A stretch of DNA of 64,000 nt from Actinoplanes nipponensis (GCF_016862275.1 NZ_BOMQ01000054.1:1-64000); one strand, 5' to 3'; positions 43,920 to 52,724 are shown, counted from the stretch's first letter. Numbers and translations are program-made. Notes: generated by a model from the sequence alone, not told the origin.

Positions 43920-44042
43920 CCAGCGCGGAACCTCCGAGCCGAGCGGGGCCGCGAGGTCCTTTCCGGATAGTTGTCCGCGACGCGCGGAGCCGTGCGCCAC
44001 GCCGAGCCGGAAAATGTCAGTGGCCGGTCCTACCGTCGCGGC

Positions 44043-44597
44043 ATGGATGACAACGAGCACCCACCCGAGAACGATCACCGTCCACACCTCAACCTCGAAC
44101 GACATCTGACCATCGGTCCGCACGTCTACCAGCTCACCGCCGCCGGCACCGGCGACGAGCCCATCGGTCTGTCCCTGGTCGGGTGGAGCGCCACGGGCGA
44201 GGTGGTGAGCGAGATCAGCGGGGGGATCTCGCCCGCCGACCTGGCCCCGGTGGCGGACGCCCTGACCTCGACGCTGGCGGGCCTGGCCGCGCTGCGCCGC
44301 CAACGCCTGACGGCGTCGGGCTCGGCGGCCTCCGCCCCGACGGCGCCGGGGGAGCGGCAGCGGCGCCACCGTAACCAGGGCGTCCGCTGGACGGCCGAGG
44401 ACGACGAACGGCTGGCCGCGCGGCATCGGGCCGGCGCGAGCTCACGGGAGCTGATGGCGGAGTTCGGGCGCAGCCGGGGCGGGATCCTGGCCCGGCTCGA
44501 ACACCTCGGCCTGATCACGCCCGACGCCGTGCCGGTGGCCCCGGCGCAGCGCAGCGGCGCCGGCGACGGGACGGGGGTGGTCACCGAGGCGGCATGA
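44043..44597 (+). CDS. protein with C-terminal Myb/SANT-like helix-turn-helix
   Basis: A 184-residue protein. The N-terminal half resembles a small beta domain (IGPHVYQLTAAGTGDEPIG); the C-terminal half (GVRWTAEDDERLAARH, SSRELMAEFGRSRGGILARL, EHLGLI) is a Myb-like DNA-binding helix set. It may be a nucleoid or regulatory protein. Gly/Ala/Pro-rich linker between. ATG at 44043 has no clear ribosome site. Confidence 0.7.
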   Translation: MDDNEHPPENDHRPHLNLERHLTIGPHVYQLTAAGTGDEPIGLSLVGWSATGEVVSEISGGISPADLAPVADALTSTLAGLAALRRQRLTASGSAASAPTAPGERQRRHRNQGVRWTAEDDERLAARHRAGASSRELMAEFGRSRGGILARLEHLGLITPDAVPVAPAQRSGAGDGTGVVTEAA

Positions 44598-44669
44598 GCC
44601 GGTGCGGCGGTACGCGGCCTGCCCGTTCGGTTCCGTCTCGGCCGCTGGCGTCGCTCGAGTTCGCCGATC

Positions 44670-44718
44670 GCGAGGGTGCACACCGCCATCGCCCGCGCCC
44701 GGCGGTATGCACCCTCGC
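44670..44718. terminator. long hairpin after the Myb-like gene
   Basis: GCGAGGGTGCACACCGCC (44670-44687) pairs with 44701-44718 over 18 positions with one mismatch and a 13-nt loop, 73 nt after the stop codon. Confidence 0.6.
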
Positions 44719-44792
44719 TGCACCCGGCGTGAGCTCAGGTAGGGCCACGTCCACCCGATTCCTTCAGGCACTGGCGGACGGCTCCGCTGGTG

Positions 44793-44836
44793 AGCGGGCC
44801 CGGGCGTAACCCCCTCGGCGTCCGGGCCCGCTCAGC
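44793..44836. terminator. 16-bp hairpin just upstream of the gene at 44860
   Basis: TGAGCGGGCCCGGGCG (44793-44808) and 44821-44836 pair fully (one G-T), loop TAACCCCCTCGG. It ends 23 nt before the next GTG start, an unusual place for a terminator; it may also be a leader structure. Confidence 0.5.
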
Positions 44837-44859
44837 TCCCGCAGGCGGAAGGGTGCACC

Positions 44860-45723
44860 GTGGTCACACCGGGGCCCAGGGGCCTGCACATCGGCATCGA
44901 CGCGGAGAAGGTCGTCGTGTCGCCCGTTCCGCTCAGGATGCGTACCGGGCGGGCCCGGCGGGTTCGCTGGGGTTCGGTCACCGAGGTCGTGCCGGTTGCG
45001 CCCAGCGGGCGCAGCCGGGAGGAGCGGACGCGGTTCGCCTCCCAGCTCGTCCTCGCGCTGGTGGTGCTGTCGGCCGTGCTCGGCGCGCTCGGCGTCGCCT
45101 GGTGGCTGGCCGCGGGCGGCTCGGTGGCGCTCGTCGCCTTCGTGGCCGTGGAACAGGCGCGGGCGGCCCGGACCGGGATCATCGCCCTGCCCAAGGGCGA
45201 CCGCGCCCACGTGCTGCACGCCGCCGAGGAACGGGCCGCGTTCGAGCGGGCCTTCGCCGTGGCCAAGCGGGTACGGCGCACCTGGCCCGCGCTGCGGCAC
45301 ATGATCGACGCGGACGACGCCGACCGGAGCCTGGCGGCCGCGCTGGAGGAACTCGCCGCGATCATGGCTCGGCGCCAGCAGATCCGCCGCCTGCGCGAGG
45401 AGCTCACCCAGGCCAACCGCCACGACCTGCCGGCGGACAGCCCGGCCGTGCAGGCGCTGGCGGAGCAGCGGCTGCGGGTCGAGTCACTCTGGCGGTCCAC
45501 CGCCGGGGCGGCCAACCGCATCCTGGCCAGCATCAACGCCGCCGCGCTGGCGGGGGAGCACCTCATCCGCGAGCAGCGCATCGGCGACACCGCCCGCGAA
45601 GCGGAACTGGCGATCTCCCGGCTGACGGCGGCCGGCCCGCCCCGCACCGAGGCCGGCCCGGAACTGGCCGAACGCACGGCTGCGGTCATCGCCGCCTACC
45701 GCGAGCTGGCCTCCGGCCGCTGA
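44860..45723 (+). CDS. membrane protein with cytoplasmic coiled coil, unknown
   Basis: A 287-residue protein. Two transmembrane helices (SQLVLALVVLSAVLGALGVAWWL and GGSVALVAFVAVEQ) at about 62-97, then a long Ala/Arg/Glu coiled coil (RRQQIRRLREEL, RLRVESLWRS) to the end. No family recognised. GTG start; GGAAGGG-type purine run upstream. It converges with the double ArsR gene. Confidence 0.75.
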   Translation: MVTPGPRGLHIGIDAEKVVVSPVPLRMRTGRARRVRWGSVTEVVPVAPSGRSREERTRFASQLVLALVVLSAVLGALGVAWWLAAGGSVALVAFVAVEQARAARTGIIALPKGDRAHVLHAAEERAAFERAFAVAKRVRRTWPALRHMIDADDADRSLAAALEELAAIMARRQQIRRLREELTQANRHDLPADSPAVQALAEQRLRVESLWRSTAGAANRILASINAAALAGEHLIREQRIGDTAREAELAISRLTAAGPPRTEAGPELAERTAAVIAAYRELASGR

Positions 45724-45734
45724 GGCGGCGTCCG

Positions 45735-46400
45735 TCAGGACCGAAAGTTGTCCGCGTTCGCCCGCGCCTGCTCGGCCAGGTCCCCCAGATGCGCCGCCGC
45801 GCCCTGCAACATCTCCGGCACCAGCCGGTAGAACGTGTACCGCCCCCGCGGCTCCGCTCCCACCACCCCGGCCTCCCGCAACTGCTTGAGGTGGCCGGAG
45901 ACATTCGGCTGCTTGGCCCCGGTCTCGGCCACCAGGTAGGCGGTGCACGCCGGCCCGCCGGCCAGGATCTCCACCAGCTGGGCCCGCAGCGGATCGGCCA
46001 GCAGCCGGACGACATCGGAACCGGCTGATATCAGCGAGCCCTGATGAGACGCCGTCGCGGGGGACGCCAGGAGGCCGCCCAGCAGGTCCAGGGCTTGCCT
46101 CTGCGCCGAGTAGTACACCCAGGTGCCCCGGCGCTCGGCGTCCACCAGCCCGGCCTCGCGCAACACCCGCAGATGGTGCGAGATGGTCGCGCCCGTCACG
46201 TCGAAGGCGTCCGTCAGGTCGCAGACGCAGGCCTCCGGTGACGCCGCGATCAGCGACAGGAGCCGCAGCCGGACCGGGTCGCTGAGCGCCTTGAATATCG
46301 GGGCCAGCTCGGCGGCGGCCTGCGGCGCGAGCGCCTGCGCCGAGAGGGGAGGGCAGCACGCCGCCGCCGGCGGGACGTCGACCACGGTGAGAACGGACAT
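45735..46400 (-). CDS. tandem double ArsR-family regulator
   Basis: A 221-residue protein consisting of two ArsR/SmtB winged helices in one chain. Domain 1 (31-110) has ALSDPVRLRLLSLI, the metal-type ACVCDL pair (Cys58, Cys60) and ATISHHLRVLREAGLV. Domain 2 (128-205) has ADPLRAQLVEILAGG, one Cys152, and PNVSGHLKQLREAGVV. An N-terminal Cys15-Cys16 pair adds thiols. Normal ArsR proteins are single domains that dimerise; this one may bind DNA as a monomer. It is divergent from the monooxygenase, with a dyad in the 92-nt gap. Confidence 0.92.
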   Translation of the reverse strand: MSVLTVVDVPPAAACCPPLSAQALAPQAAAELAPIFKALSDPVRLRLLSLIAASPEACVCDLTDAFDVTGATISHHLRVLREAGLVDAERRGTWVYYSAQRQALDLLGGLLASPATASHQGSLISAGSDVVRLLADPLRAQLVEILAGGPACTAYLVAETGAKQPNVSGHLKQLREAGVVGAEPRGRYTFYRLVPEMLQGAAAHLGDLAEQARANADNFRS

Positions 46401-46409
46401 GGCAATAGC

Positions 46410-46421
46410 TTGACACTTGTC
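46410..46421. promoter_or_regulatory. TTGACA box with overlapping dyad between double ArsR and monooxygenase genes
   Basis: TTGACA (46410-46415, plus strand) overlaps GACACTTGTC (46412-46421, arms GACA/TGTC). It lies 10 bp upstream of the arsR-like ATG and about 72 bp upstream of the monooxygenase, so one bound repressor could control both. Confidence 0.5.
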
Positions 46422-46492
46422 TAAGTTCGAGGCAAGGTGGTGGCGGAAGTTAGACCGCAGTCGATCCAGCGAAGTGTTCGAGGAGCCAAGTC

Positions 46493-48025
46493 ATGAGTGA
46501 CGAGACTGTCGGTGCCGGTCCCTGCTGCGGCACCACCGAAGCGGCCCAGGCGGCGGGCGCCTGCTGCGACCCGGCCGCCAAGGACGAGGCGCTGGCCGCC
46601 GGCGCGAACTGCTGCGGCGAGGCGGCGGGGCAGGGGAGCCACGACGCCGCGGGGCATGACGTATCAGGATCGAGTGATGAGTGGGCGGGGCTGCCGGTCG
46701 TGATCGTCGGGGCCGGCCCGGTCGGTCTGGCCGCGGCCGCCGAGCTGCGGGAACGCGGGCTCGCCTTCGAGGTGCTCGAGGCCGGCGACGGTCCCGCCGC
46801 CGCCGTGCGCAGCTGGGGCCACGTACGCCTCTTCTCGCCCTGGCGCTACGACATCGACACCGCCGCGGCCCGCCTGCTCGCCGAGGCCGGCTGGGTGCGT
46901 CCCGCCGACGACCGGTTGCCCACCGGCGCCGAGCTGGCCGCCGACTACCTCCAGCCGCTGGCCGACCTGCCCGCGATCAAGCCGCACGTCCGCTACGGCG
47001 CCCGCGTCGTCGCGATCACCCGGCTCGGGCTCGACCGCGTCCGTACCGCCGGCCGCGCCACCACCCCGTTCCTGGTCCGCCTGGCCGGCGGCGAGGACAT
47101 CCTGGCCCGCGCGGTCATCGACGCCTCCGGCACCTGGGGTACGCCCAACGTCCTCGGCGCCTCCGGCATCCCCGCCCACGGTGAGGCGGAGGCGGCGGCG
47201 TTCCGGGAATCGGCGCTGCCCGACGTCCTGGGCCGCGACCGCGACCGGTTCGCCGGCCGCCACACGCTGGTGGTGGGCGCCGGGCACTCCGCCGCCAACA
47301 CCCTGCTCGCCCTGGCCGAGCTGGCCGAACAGGCGCCCGGCACCGCGGTGACCTGGGCGATCCGGGCGGCCGACCCGGCCCGCAGCTACGGCGGTCAGAC
47401 GGCCGACGCGCTGCCGGCCCGGGGCGCCCTGGGCAGCCGGCTGCGCGAGCACGTCGAGTCCGGCGCGATCACGCTGCTCCGCGACTTCCGGGTGCAGCGC
47501 GTCACCGCCGGGACGGACGGCACGGTCGAGGTTTCCGACGGCACCCGTACGGTCACCGCGCACCGGATCGTGTCGGCCACCGGCTTCCGCCCGGACCACA
47601 CGATCACCTCGGAGTTGCGGCTGGACCTGGACCCGGTGCTCGGCTCGACCCGCGCCCTCGCGCCGCTGATCGACCCCAACGAGCACTCCTGCGGCACCGT
47701 CCCGCCGCACGGCGTCGACGAGCTGTCGCACCCCGAGCCGGGCTTCTACGCGATCGGCGTGAAGTCCTACGGCCGGGCCCCGACGTTCCTGCTGGCCACC
47801 GGCTACGAACAGGCTCGTTCGGTCGCGGCCGCGCTCGCCGGCGACTGGGCCGCGGCCCGCGACGTGCAGCTCGACCTGCCGGAGACCGGCGTCTGCAACA
47901 GCAACCCGGTCACCGGTGCGGACATCGCGGGCCGGGGGCTGGCCACCGGTGTCGCCGGTGGGCTGGTGTCCGCGCCGCTCACCCTCGTGTCCGCCTCGGC
48001 CGGAGGCGGCGGCTGCTGCAGCTGA
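46493..48025 (+). CDS. ArsO-like flavin-dependent monooxygenase with cysteine-pair extensions
   Basis: A 510-residue flavoprotein. The N-terminal extension has three Cys pairs (11-12, 24-25, 40-41) and the protein ends in GCCS. FAD motif VVIVGAGPVGLAAAAEL (69-85), NADPH-type LVVGAGHSAANTLLAL near 260, and SATGFRPDH follow the flavin-containing monooxygenase plan. Homologues named ArsO occur in Streptomyces ars operons beside a thioredoxin reductase, as here. No arsenate reductase or efflux pump is present. The substrate could be a metalloid or a thiol compound; the Cys pairs look like a soft-metal binding module. Confidence 0.85.
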   Translation: MSDETVGAGPCCGTTEAAQAAGACCDPAAKDEALAAGANCCGEAAGQGSHDAAGHDVSGSSDEWAGLPVVIVGAGPVGLAAAAELRERGLAFEVLEAGDGPAAAVRSWGHVRLFSPWRYDIDTAAARLLAEAGWVRPADDRLPTGAELAADYLQPLADLPAIKPHVRYGARVVAITRLGLDRVRTAGRATTPFLVRLAGGEDILARAVIDASGTWGTPNVLGASGIPAHGEAEAAAFRESALPDVLGRDRDRFAGRHTLVVGAGHSAANTLLALAELAEQAPGTAVTWAIRAADPARSYGGQTADALPARGALGSRLREHVESGAITLLRDFRVQRVTAGTDGTVEVSDGTRTVTAHRIVSATGFRPDHTITSELRLDLDPVLGSTRALAPLIDPNEHSCGTVPPHGVDELSHPEPGFYAIGVKSYGRAPTFLLATGYEQARSVAAALAGDWAAARDVQLDLPETGVCNSNPVTGADIAGRGLATGVAGGLVSAPLTLVSASAGGGGCCS

Positions 48026-48136
48026 CCGTCCGGTGAGCCGCACGGCCGGGGGTGTGAGGGCTGACCGTCCGGTGAGCCGCACGGCGGTGGGGGTGAAGGC
48101 TCACGTTCCAGTGAGCCGCACGGCGGTGGGGTGAAG
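48021..48136. repeat. 39-bp tandem repeat, three copies
   Basis: Copies begin at 48021, 48060 and 48099 (39, 39, 38 bp) with a partial fourth at 48137. Each has GTGAGCCGCACGG then a G-rich GGTGGGGGTGAAG end. The first begins at the last codons of the monooxygenase. Confidence 0.8.
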
Positions 48137-48171
48137 GCTGACGTCAAAAGCCGTCGGTGGAGAGCGGCGGC

Positions 48172-49098
48172 TCACCCGGCGGCCGCGACCGCCCGTCCGG
48201 TCTCCTCCATGATCAGATCCATGTTGAGCTGAGCGGCCACGTGCAGCCCCGCTGCCGCCGCGCTGATCACCTGCGCCATCTGGTCGGTGACGTTGCCGGC
48301 CACCCACACCCCGGGAACCGCCGTCCGCCCGTTCGGCTCGGCCACCACGGAACTGCCGAAGTCGTTGTCCGTCGCGGTCAGCCCCAGCGACGGCAGCGGT
48401 TCGGCGTTGGCCAGGAAGCGCGGGGCCACGACCAGGATCTCGCGGGCGATCACGGCGCCGTCGGTCAGCCGTACGCCGGTCAGCCGGCCACCCTCGGCCA
48501 GCACCTCGGCGATCTTGTCCCGCACCACCGTGATGCCGCGCGCCGCGAGCTGGCGGGCCTGTTCGGCGTCCGGCTCCGGGGCGGTGTGCTGGAACAGGGT
48601 CACGTCGTCGCTCCACTGCCGCCACATCAGCGCCTGGTGCACCGACAGGGGCGACCCGCCGATGATCCCGATGGCCCGGCCCCGCACCTCGTAGCCGTGG
48701 CAGTACGGGCAGTGCAGCACGTCGTGGCCCCACCGCTCGCGCAGCCCGGGGATGTCCGGCAGCTCGTCGGTCAGCCCGGTGGTGACCAGCAGTCGCCGGG
48801 CGGCGTACGACCGTCCGTCCGCCAACCGCACCGTGAGCAGGTCGCCGTCGCGCCCCGCGGCCGTGACCCGGCCGTCGATGATCTCGCCGCCGTAGTGGCG
48901 TACCTCGGCCTGCCCGGCCGCCCGGAAGTCCGCCGGCGGGATGGTGTCGCGGGTCAGGAAGTTGTGGATGCCGTCGGCCGGGCCGTTGCGGGGCTCGCCC
49001 GCGTCGATCACCAGCACCGACCGCAGCGCGCGGCCCAGGGCCACCGCGCCGCTCAGTCCGGCGGGCCCGCCGCCGATCACGATCACGTCGTATGTCAT
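48172..49098 (-). CDS. thioredoxin-reductase-like FAD/NAD(P) oxidoreductase
   Basis: A 308-residue flavoenzyme. FAD motif YDVIVIGGGPAGLSGAVAL (3-21), redox pair Cys130-Pro-Tyr-Cys133, NAD motif GIIGGSPLSVHQAL, and VWVAGNVTDQMAQVISAAAAG at the end. It is the class beside ArsO in Streptomyces (ArsT-like). ATG at 49098. Divergent from the XRE-cupin gene across a 47-nt gap. Confidence 0.92.
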   Translation of the reverse strand: MTYDVIVIGGGPAGLSGAVALGRALRSVLVIDAGEPRNGPADGIHNFLTRDTIPPADFRAAGQAEVRHYGGEIIDGRVTAAGRDGDLLTVRLADGRSYAARRLLVTTGLTDELPDIPGLRERWGHDVLHCPYCHGYEVRGRAIGIIGGSPLSVHQALMWRQWSDDVTLFQHTAPEPDAEQARQLAARGITVVRDKIAEVLAEGGRLTGVRLTDGAVIAREILVVAPRFLANAEPLPSLGLTATDNDFGSSVVAEPNGRTAVPGVWVAGNVTDQMAQVISAAAAGLHVAAQLNMDLIMEETGRAVAAAG

Positions 49099-49128
49099 GC
49101 CGCCACGGTGGCCCCGGTCCCGCAGAAG

Positions 49129-49146
49129 TGGCAAGCTTTGTTGCCA
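49129..49146. promoter_or_regulatory. operator-like dyad between thioredoxin reductase and XRE-cupin genes
   Basis: TGGCAA-GCTTTG-TTGCCA, perfect 6-bp arms, 31 bp from the reductase ATG and touching the regulator ATG. It is well placed for autoregulation. Confidence 0.6.
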
Positions 49147-49730
49147 TGACGGCAAACGAGGACGTGTTGGCGGCGGTCGGGCCGCGGCTGCGGGCCCTGC
49201 GGCAGGAGCACGGGACGACCCTCGCCGAGCTCGCCGCGACCACCGGGATCTCGGTGAGCACCCTGTCCCGGCTCGAGTCCGGGCAGCGCCGGGCGACGCT
49301 GGAGCTGCTGCTGCCGCTGGCCGGCGCCTACCGGGTGCCGCTGGACGAGCTGGTCGGCGCCCCGCCCACCGGCGACCCGCGGATCTACGCCCGGCCGCTG
49401 CGGCACCGCAGCGGCCAGACCATCCTGCCGCTGAGCCGGCAGGCCACCGGCCTGCAGGCCTTCAAGCACCTCATCGCCGCCGGCGCTCCGGCCGAGCCGG
49501 ACCCCAAGACCCATGAGGGGTACGAGTGGCTGTACGTCCTGCACGGCCGGCTGCGCCTGATCCTCGGCGAGCACGACCTGGTCCTGCCGGAGGGGGAGGC
49601 GGCGGAGTTCGACACCCGGGTGCCGCACTGGTTCGGCAGCGCGAACGGCGAGGCCGTCGAGTTCCTGAGCATCTTCGGCCGCCAGGGCGAGCGCATGCAC
49701 GTCCGCGCCCGCTCCACCCGCACCCCCTGA
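49146..49730 (+). CDS. XRE-family regulator with cupin domain
   Basis: A 194-residue regulator. Helix-turn-helix LAELAATTGISVSTLSRLESGQR (about 25-47) and a C-terminal cupin barrel (EGYEWLYVLHGRLRLILGEHD, AAEFDTRVPHWFG). Such proteins sense small ligands. ATG at 49146; the start overlaps a dyad. Probable controller of the divergent reductase. Confidence 0.93.
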   Translation: MTANEDVLAAVGPRLRALRQEHGTTLAELAATTGISVSTLSRLESGQRRATLELLLPLAGAYRVPLDELVGAPPTGDPRIYARPLRHRSGQTILPLSRQATGLQAFKHLIAAGAPAEPDPKTHEGYEWLYVLHGRLRLILGEHDLVLPEGEAAEFDTRVPHWFGSANGEAVEFLSIFGRQGERMHVRARSTRTP

Positions 49731-49779
49731 GGCCCGCACGGCAGTGAGGCCCGCACGGCCGTGACACCCGCACGGTCGT
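49729..49779. repeat. 17-bp tandem repeat, three copies
   Basis: GAGGCCCGCACGGCAGT and two variants at 49729, 49746 and 49763; they share the CCGCACGG core with the 39-bp repeat at 48021-48136. Confidence 0.75.
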
Positions 49780-49784
49780 GAGAC

Positions 49785-50954
49785 CTACCAGCGCACCGGC
49801 AAGGTGGCGACATACGCCTCGAGCCGCTCCGCGATCACCTCGTGGTCGTGCAGCGACGGATGCCAGTGGCAGCCCCCGTAGTCCAGCCCCGCGCTGTCGT
49901 AGTACCAGTAGCGGACCAGCTCGTCCCCCTGCGCGTTGCGTTCCTGGACGACCTGCCGCGCGGTGTCGGCGAACGCCGTGGTGCCGGACACCGCGGTCGC
50001 GCTGACCACGATGACGGTCCGGGGCCCGTAGCGGGCCCGCAGCTTGCCGAGGAACTCCAGGTAGGCCGCCCGGTACGCGGCGACCAGGCTCTCCGGCGTC
50101 CACGGCTCGCCCGGGTTGATCGCCGTGGAGAAGTCGTTGATGCCCAGGCCGATCACCACCAGCTGGGGCCGCCACCGGCCCGGCCGCCACACGTCGCCGT
50201 CCACGCTCAGCAGCGCCCGGTCGTAGTAGGTGCGGTAGCTGGTTCCCGGCTCACCGCCGTTGTAGTTGCGCACCATCCCGCGGCCGGAGAACGCGTTGAT
50301 CTGGTAGTCCGCGTTCAGCTGCCGCGCGGTGCGGGCGCCGAAGCTCAGGTCCGCGTTCGTGGTGCGGTTGACCTCGTCGCCGGTGCAGTCGCGGGTCGGG
50401 GACAGGTTGCCGTAGCCCGCGGTGTACGAGTCGCCGATGAACTCGATCTGCCGGTGCCGGGCCGGGGGGCCGGGCAGGATCGCGCCGCCGGGCGCCGCCC
50501 GGAAGCCGCCGAACTCGCTGATCGCCCACGGGCTCTCGGACCGCTTGACCAGCCGTACCCGGTGCGCGCCGGGGGCCAGGTCGCGCACCCAGTACGTGGT
50601 CCGGCCGGGCGTCACCAGGGTGGCGACCGTCGCGCCGTCGACCTGGACGTCGTAGTCGGCGGCGGCGTCGTCCAGGGCGATCCCGACGCCCGTGCCGCGG
50701 AACCGGCCCTCGAAGTAGACCCCGGGCCAGCTGTACCGCGCCGCGTCCCGGGTCGCCTCCACGCGCCCGGCGGTGTGCGCCTGGGACAGCACGGCGCCGG
50801 GCCGGACCGGTGGGGGCGCCGCGCCCGCGGCGGTGGGCAGCAGGGCGGTGGGCAGCAGGACAGCCGGCGCCAGGGCGGCGGCCATCAGAACACCGGTCAT
50901 GCGGCCCGGTCGTACCCGGTCTCGCCGGGCCCGGCGACAGCGCTGAACAATCAT
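49785..50954 (-). CDS. secreted SGNH/CE2-type carbohydrate esterase
   Basis: A 389-residue exported esterase. Signal region: basic RRARRDRVRPGR then MAAALAPAVLLPTALLP. An N-terminal jelly-roll (YSWPGVYFEGRFRGTGVG) precedes the SGNH domain: block I FIGDSYTAGYG (Ser), GLGINDFS, and the Asp/His end GCHWHPSLHDHE. CE2 enzymes remove acetyl groups from xylan or glucomannan. The start is uncertain between 50954, 50900 and 50984. Confidence 0.88.
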   Translation of the reverse strand: MIVQRCRRARRDRVRPGRMTGVLMAAALAPAVLLPTALLPTAAGAAPPPVRPGAVLSQAHTAGRVEATRDAARYSWPGVYFEGRFRGTGVGIALDDAAADYDVQVDGATVATLVTPGRTTYWVRDLAPGAHRVRLVKRSESPWAISEFGGFRAAPGGAILPGPPARHRQIEFIGDSYTAGYGNLSPTRDCTGDEVNRTTNADLSFGARTARQLNADYQINAFSGRGMVRNYNGGEPGTSYRTYYDRALLSVDGDVWRPGRWRPQLVVIGLGINDFSTAINPGEPWTPESLVAAYRAAYLEFLGKLRARYGPRTVIVVSATAVSGTTAFADTARQVVQERNAQGDELVRYWYYDSAGLDYGGCHWHPSLHDHEVIAERLEAYVATLPVRW

Positions 50955-50987
50955 GAACGTCGATGTCAGCACTGAACCGGTCAAGTG

Positions 50988-51827
50988 TCAACCTCGGACG
51001 GCGGTGTGGACCGTCGTGGCGCGCAGCAGGAAGACGTCCGGGCGGTGCAGCACGCCCTCCGGGTGATCGGGATCGGCGAGGACCTCCAGCCGGGCCCGGT
51101 CGCCGGCCGACAGGTGGTCCGCGAGCAGTTCCCGCGTGCGGCGCAGGGTACGGGCCAGGTGCCGCCGGGCCGGCCCGGGCAGCGGCGCCGGCAGGTCCAG
51201 CAGGAAGCTGCGGCTGCGCACCTCGGCGAGCCCGGCCTCGGCCAGCAGCTCCGGCCAGGAGCGCGGCGCGACGACGGCGCCCATCGGGTGCGCGTGGTCC
51301 CGGGACAGCGCCTGGTCGACCACGGTGATCCGGGCGGCCAGCCCGCCGTCCGCGGCCGGCGGCAGGTACTGCAACGGCAGGCCGCCCTCGCGCAGCGCGA
51401 GCACCCCGCCCGGCCGCAGCAGCCCGGCGAACGCCCGTACGCCGGCTGCCGGATCTGGCAGATGGTGCGCAACGCCGCTGACCCAGATGAGGTCGGCGCG
51501 GGGCAGGTCGGCCAGGCCGTCCGGCAGCTTCACCTCCCGGGTGACCACCCGTTCGCCGAGGCCGAGCCGCGCCGCCCGCTCGCGGGCCAGGGCCAGCAGC
51601 GGCGCGGCGCCGTCGGCGGCCAGCACGGTCGCGCCGGGCAGCAGCTGGGCGAGCCGGCAGGCCGCGATTCCGGGGCCACTGCCGACATCCAGCGCCAGAT
51701 CCGCCCGCGGTACGCGCCGCGCGAGCCACTCGAGGGCCTGGTCCACCATCGGCGCGTTGACCTCCGCGTCGGTGATGAGATCGGGACCGAGCTCCGCCCA
51801 GTCCACAGTGTCGTGGGAATGCGCCAT
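50988..51827 (-). CDS. class I SAM-dependent methyltransferase
   Basis: A 279-residue enzyme. [44 protein letters not shown] and [13 protein letters not shown] give all SAM motifs. The substrate is unknown. ATG at 51827; a longer frame to 51878 lacks a ribosome site. Confidence 0.9.
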   Translation of the reverse strand: MAHSHDTVDWAELGPDLITDAEVNAPMVDQALEWLARRVPRADLALDVGSGPGIAACRLAQLLPGATVLAADGAAPLLALARERAARLGLGERVVTREVKLPDGLADLPRADLIWVSGVAHHLPDPAAGVRAFAGLLRPGGVLALREGGLPLQYLPPAADGGLAARITVVDQALSRDHAHPMGAVVAPRSWPELLAEAGLAEVRSRSFLLDLPAPLPGPARRHLARTLRRTRELLADHLSAGDRARLEVLADPDHPEGVLHRPDVFLLRATTVHTAVRG

Positions 51828-52009
51828 GCGGCCATCTTCCCCGGCCGTCAAGCCCCGAACGGCCGACCCTGGGAACACACCGTGATCGCATGTTCACTCC
51901 TTCGGGTGACTCGACTACCCCAAGGTAGGCAAATAGGTTGTCAGCCACGATGAGTTCCCCGCGCCATGCCCCGATACCGTCGGTCCCGAGAACGTCCGGT
52001 GGGTCCCCG

Positions 52010-52705
52010 TCACGCCGCCCGGCGGGCCGTGGACAGCTGGCGGGGAACACTCACCGCGGCGGCGGGCCGCGGCCGGCGGCCGAGGGCCTCCAGCGCGTCG
52101 AGCAGCATCGCCTGGACGGCTGCGGACTCGGGCAGGCGCCAGGCGGTCTGCTCGGGGGAGACGGCCCAGCGGACCGGGCCCTCCGGGGTACGGCTGGGCG
52201 CGGCCGGAATCCACGAGCCACGCCCGTGCCGCAGGACGTCCAGGCAGGCGCCGAGCTCCGGTCGCAGGTCGGCGCCCGGGCGTACCAGGAACATCCAGCG
52301 TCCCGACGGCGTCACCGCGACCGGACCGCGCGCCTCTCCGCGGCCCGGGCCGAGGACGCCGGTGTGCAGGCGCACCGCGCCCAGCACCCGCAGGCCGACG
52401 GCCGCGGGCACCTCCAGCGCGTCGAACGTCCGGCCCGTGGCCAGCAGCACCGAGTACGGCCGCCGGCGCCACCAGCCCGCCACCCGCGCCGGGTCCGTGC
52501 TGGCGTCGTCCTCCCAGGACTCGACGGCGGGATGGCAGCCCCGGATCGGGCAGCCCGGCCGGCCGCAGGCGAAACGGTGGCCGTCCAGGCGGGCGCCCGG
52601 TGTCACGGCCCACCCCCGGGCGGCGTACCGCAGCGCGGCGCGCCGCAGGCGCAATCGATCCAGGTACTCCCATGGGCCGATCGGCCATCGGTTGCTCCAC
52701 TGCAT
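52010..52705 (-). CDS. bifunctional primase/polymerase-like protein, catalytic motif altered
   Basis: A 231-residue protein of the actinobacterial Prim-Pol family. LRRAALRYAARGWAVTPGA and zinc-type CGRPGCPIRGCHP (Cys47, Cys52, Cys57, His58) start it; HGRGSWIPAAPSRTPEGPVRW is typical near residue 160-180. The catalytic DxD of primase-polymerases is TFDALEV here (Asp95, Glu98), so polymerase activity is doubtful. Similar stand-alone proteins are widespread in Streptomyces without known function. Divergent from an XRE-TPR regulator. Confidence 0.82.
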   Translation of the reverse strand: MQWSNRWPIGPWEYLDRLRLRRAALRYAARGWAVTPGARLDGHRFACGRPGCPIRGCHPAVESWEDDASTDPARVAGWWRRRPYSVLLATGRTFDALEVPAAVGLRVLGAVRLHTGVLGPGRGEARGPVAVTPSGRWMFLVRPGADLRPELGACLDVLRHGRGSWIPAAPSRTPEGPVRWAVSPEQTAWRLPESAAVQAMLLDALEALGRRPRPAAAVSVPRQLSTARRAA

Positions 52706-52724
52706 GGTCGGAATACCCCCGATC

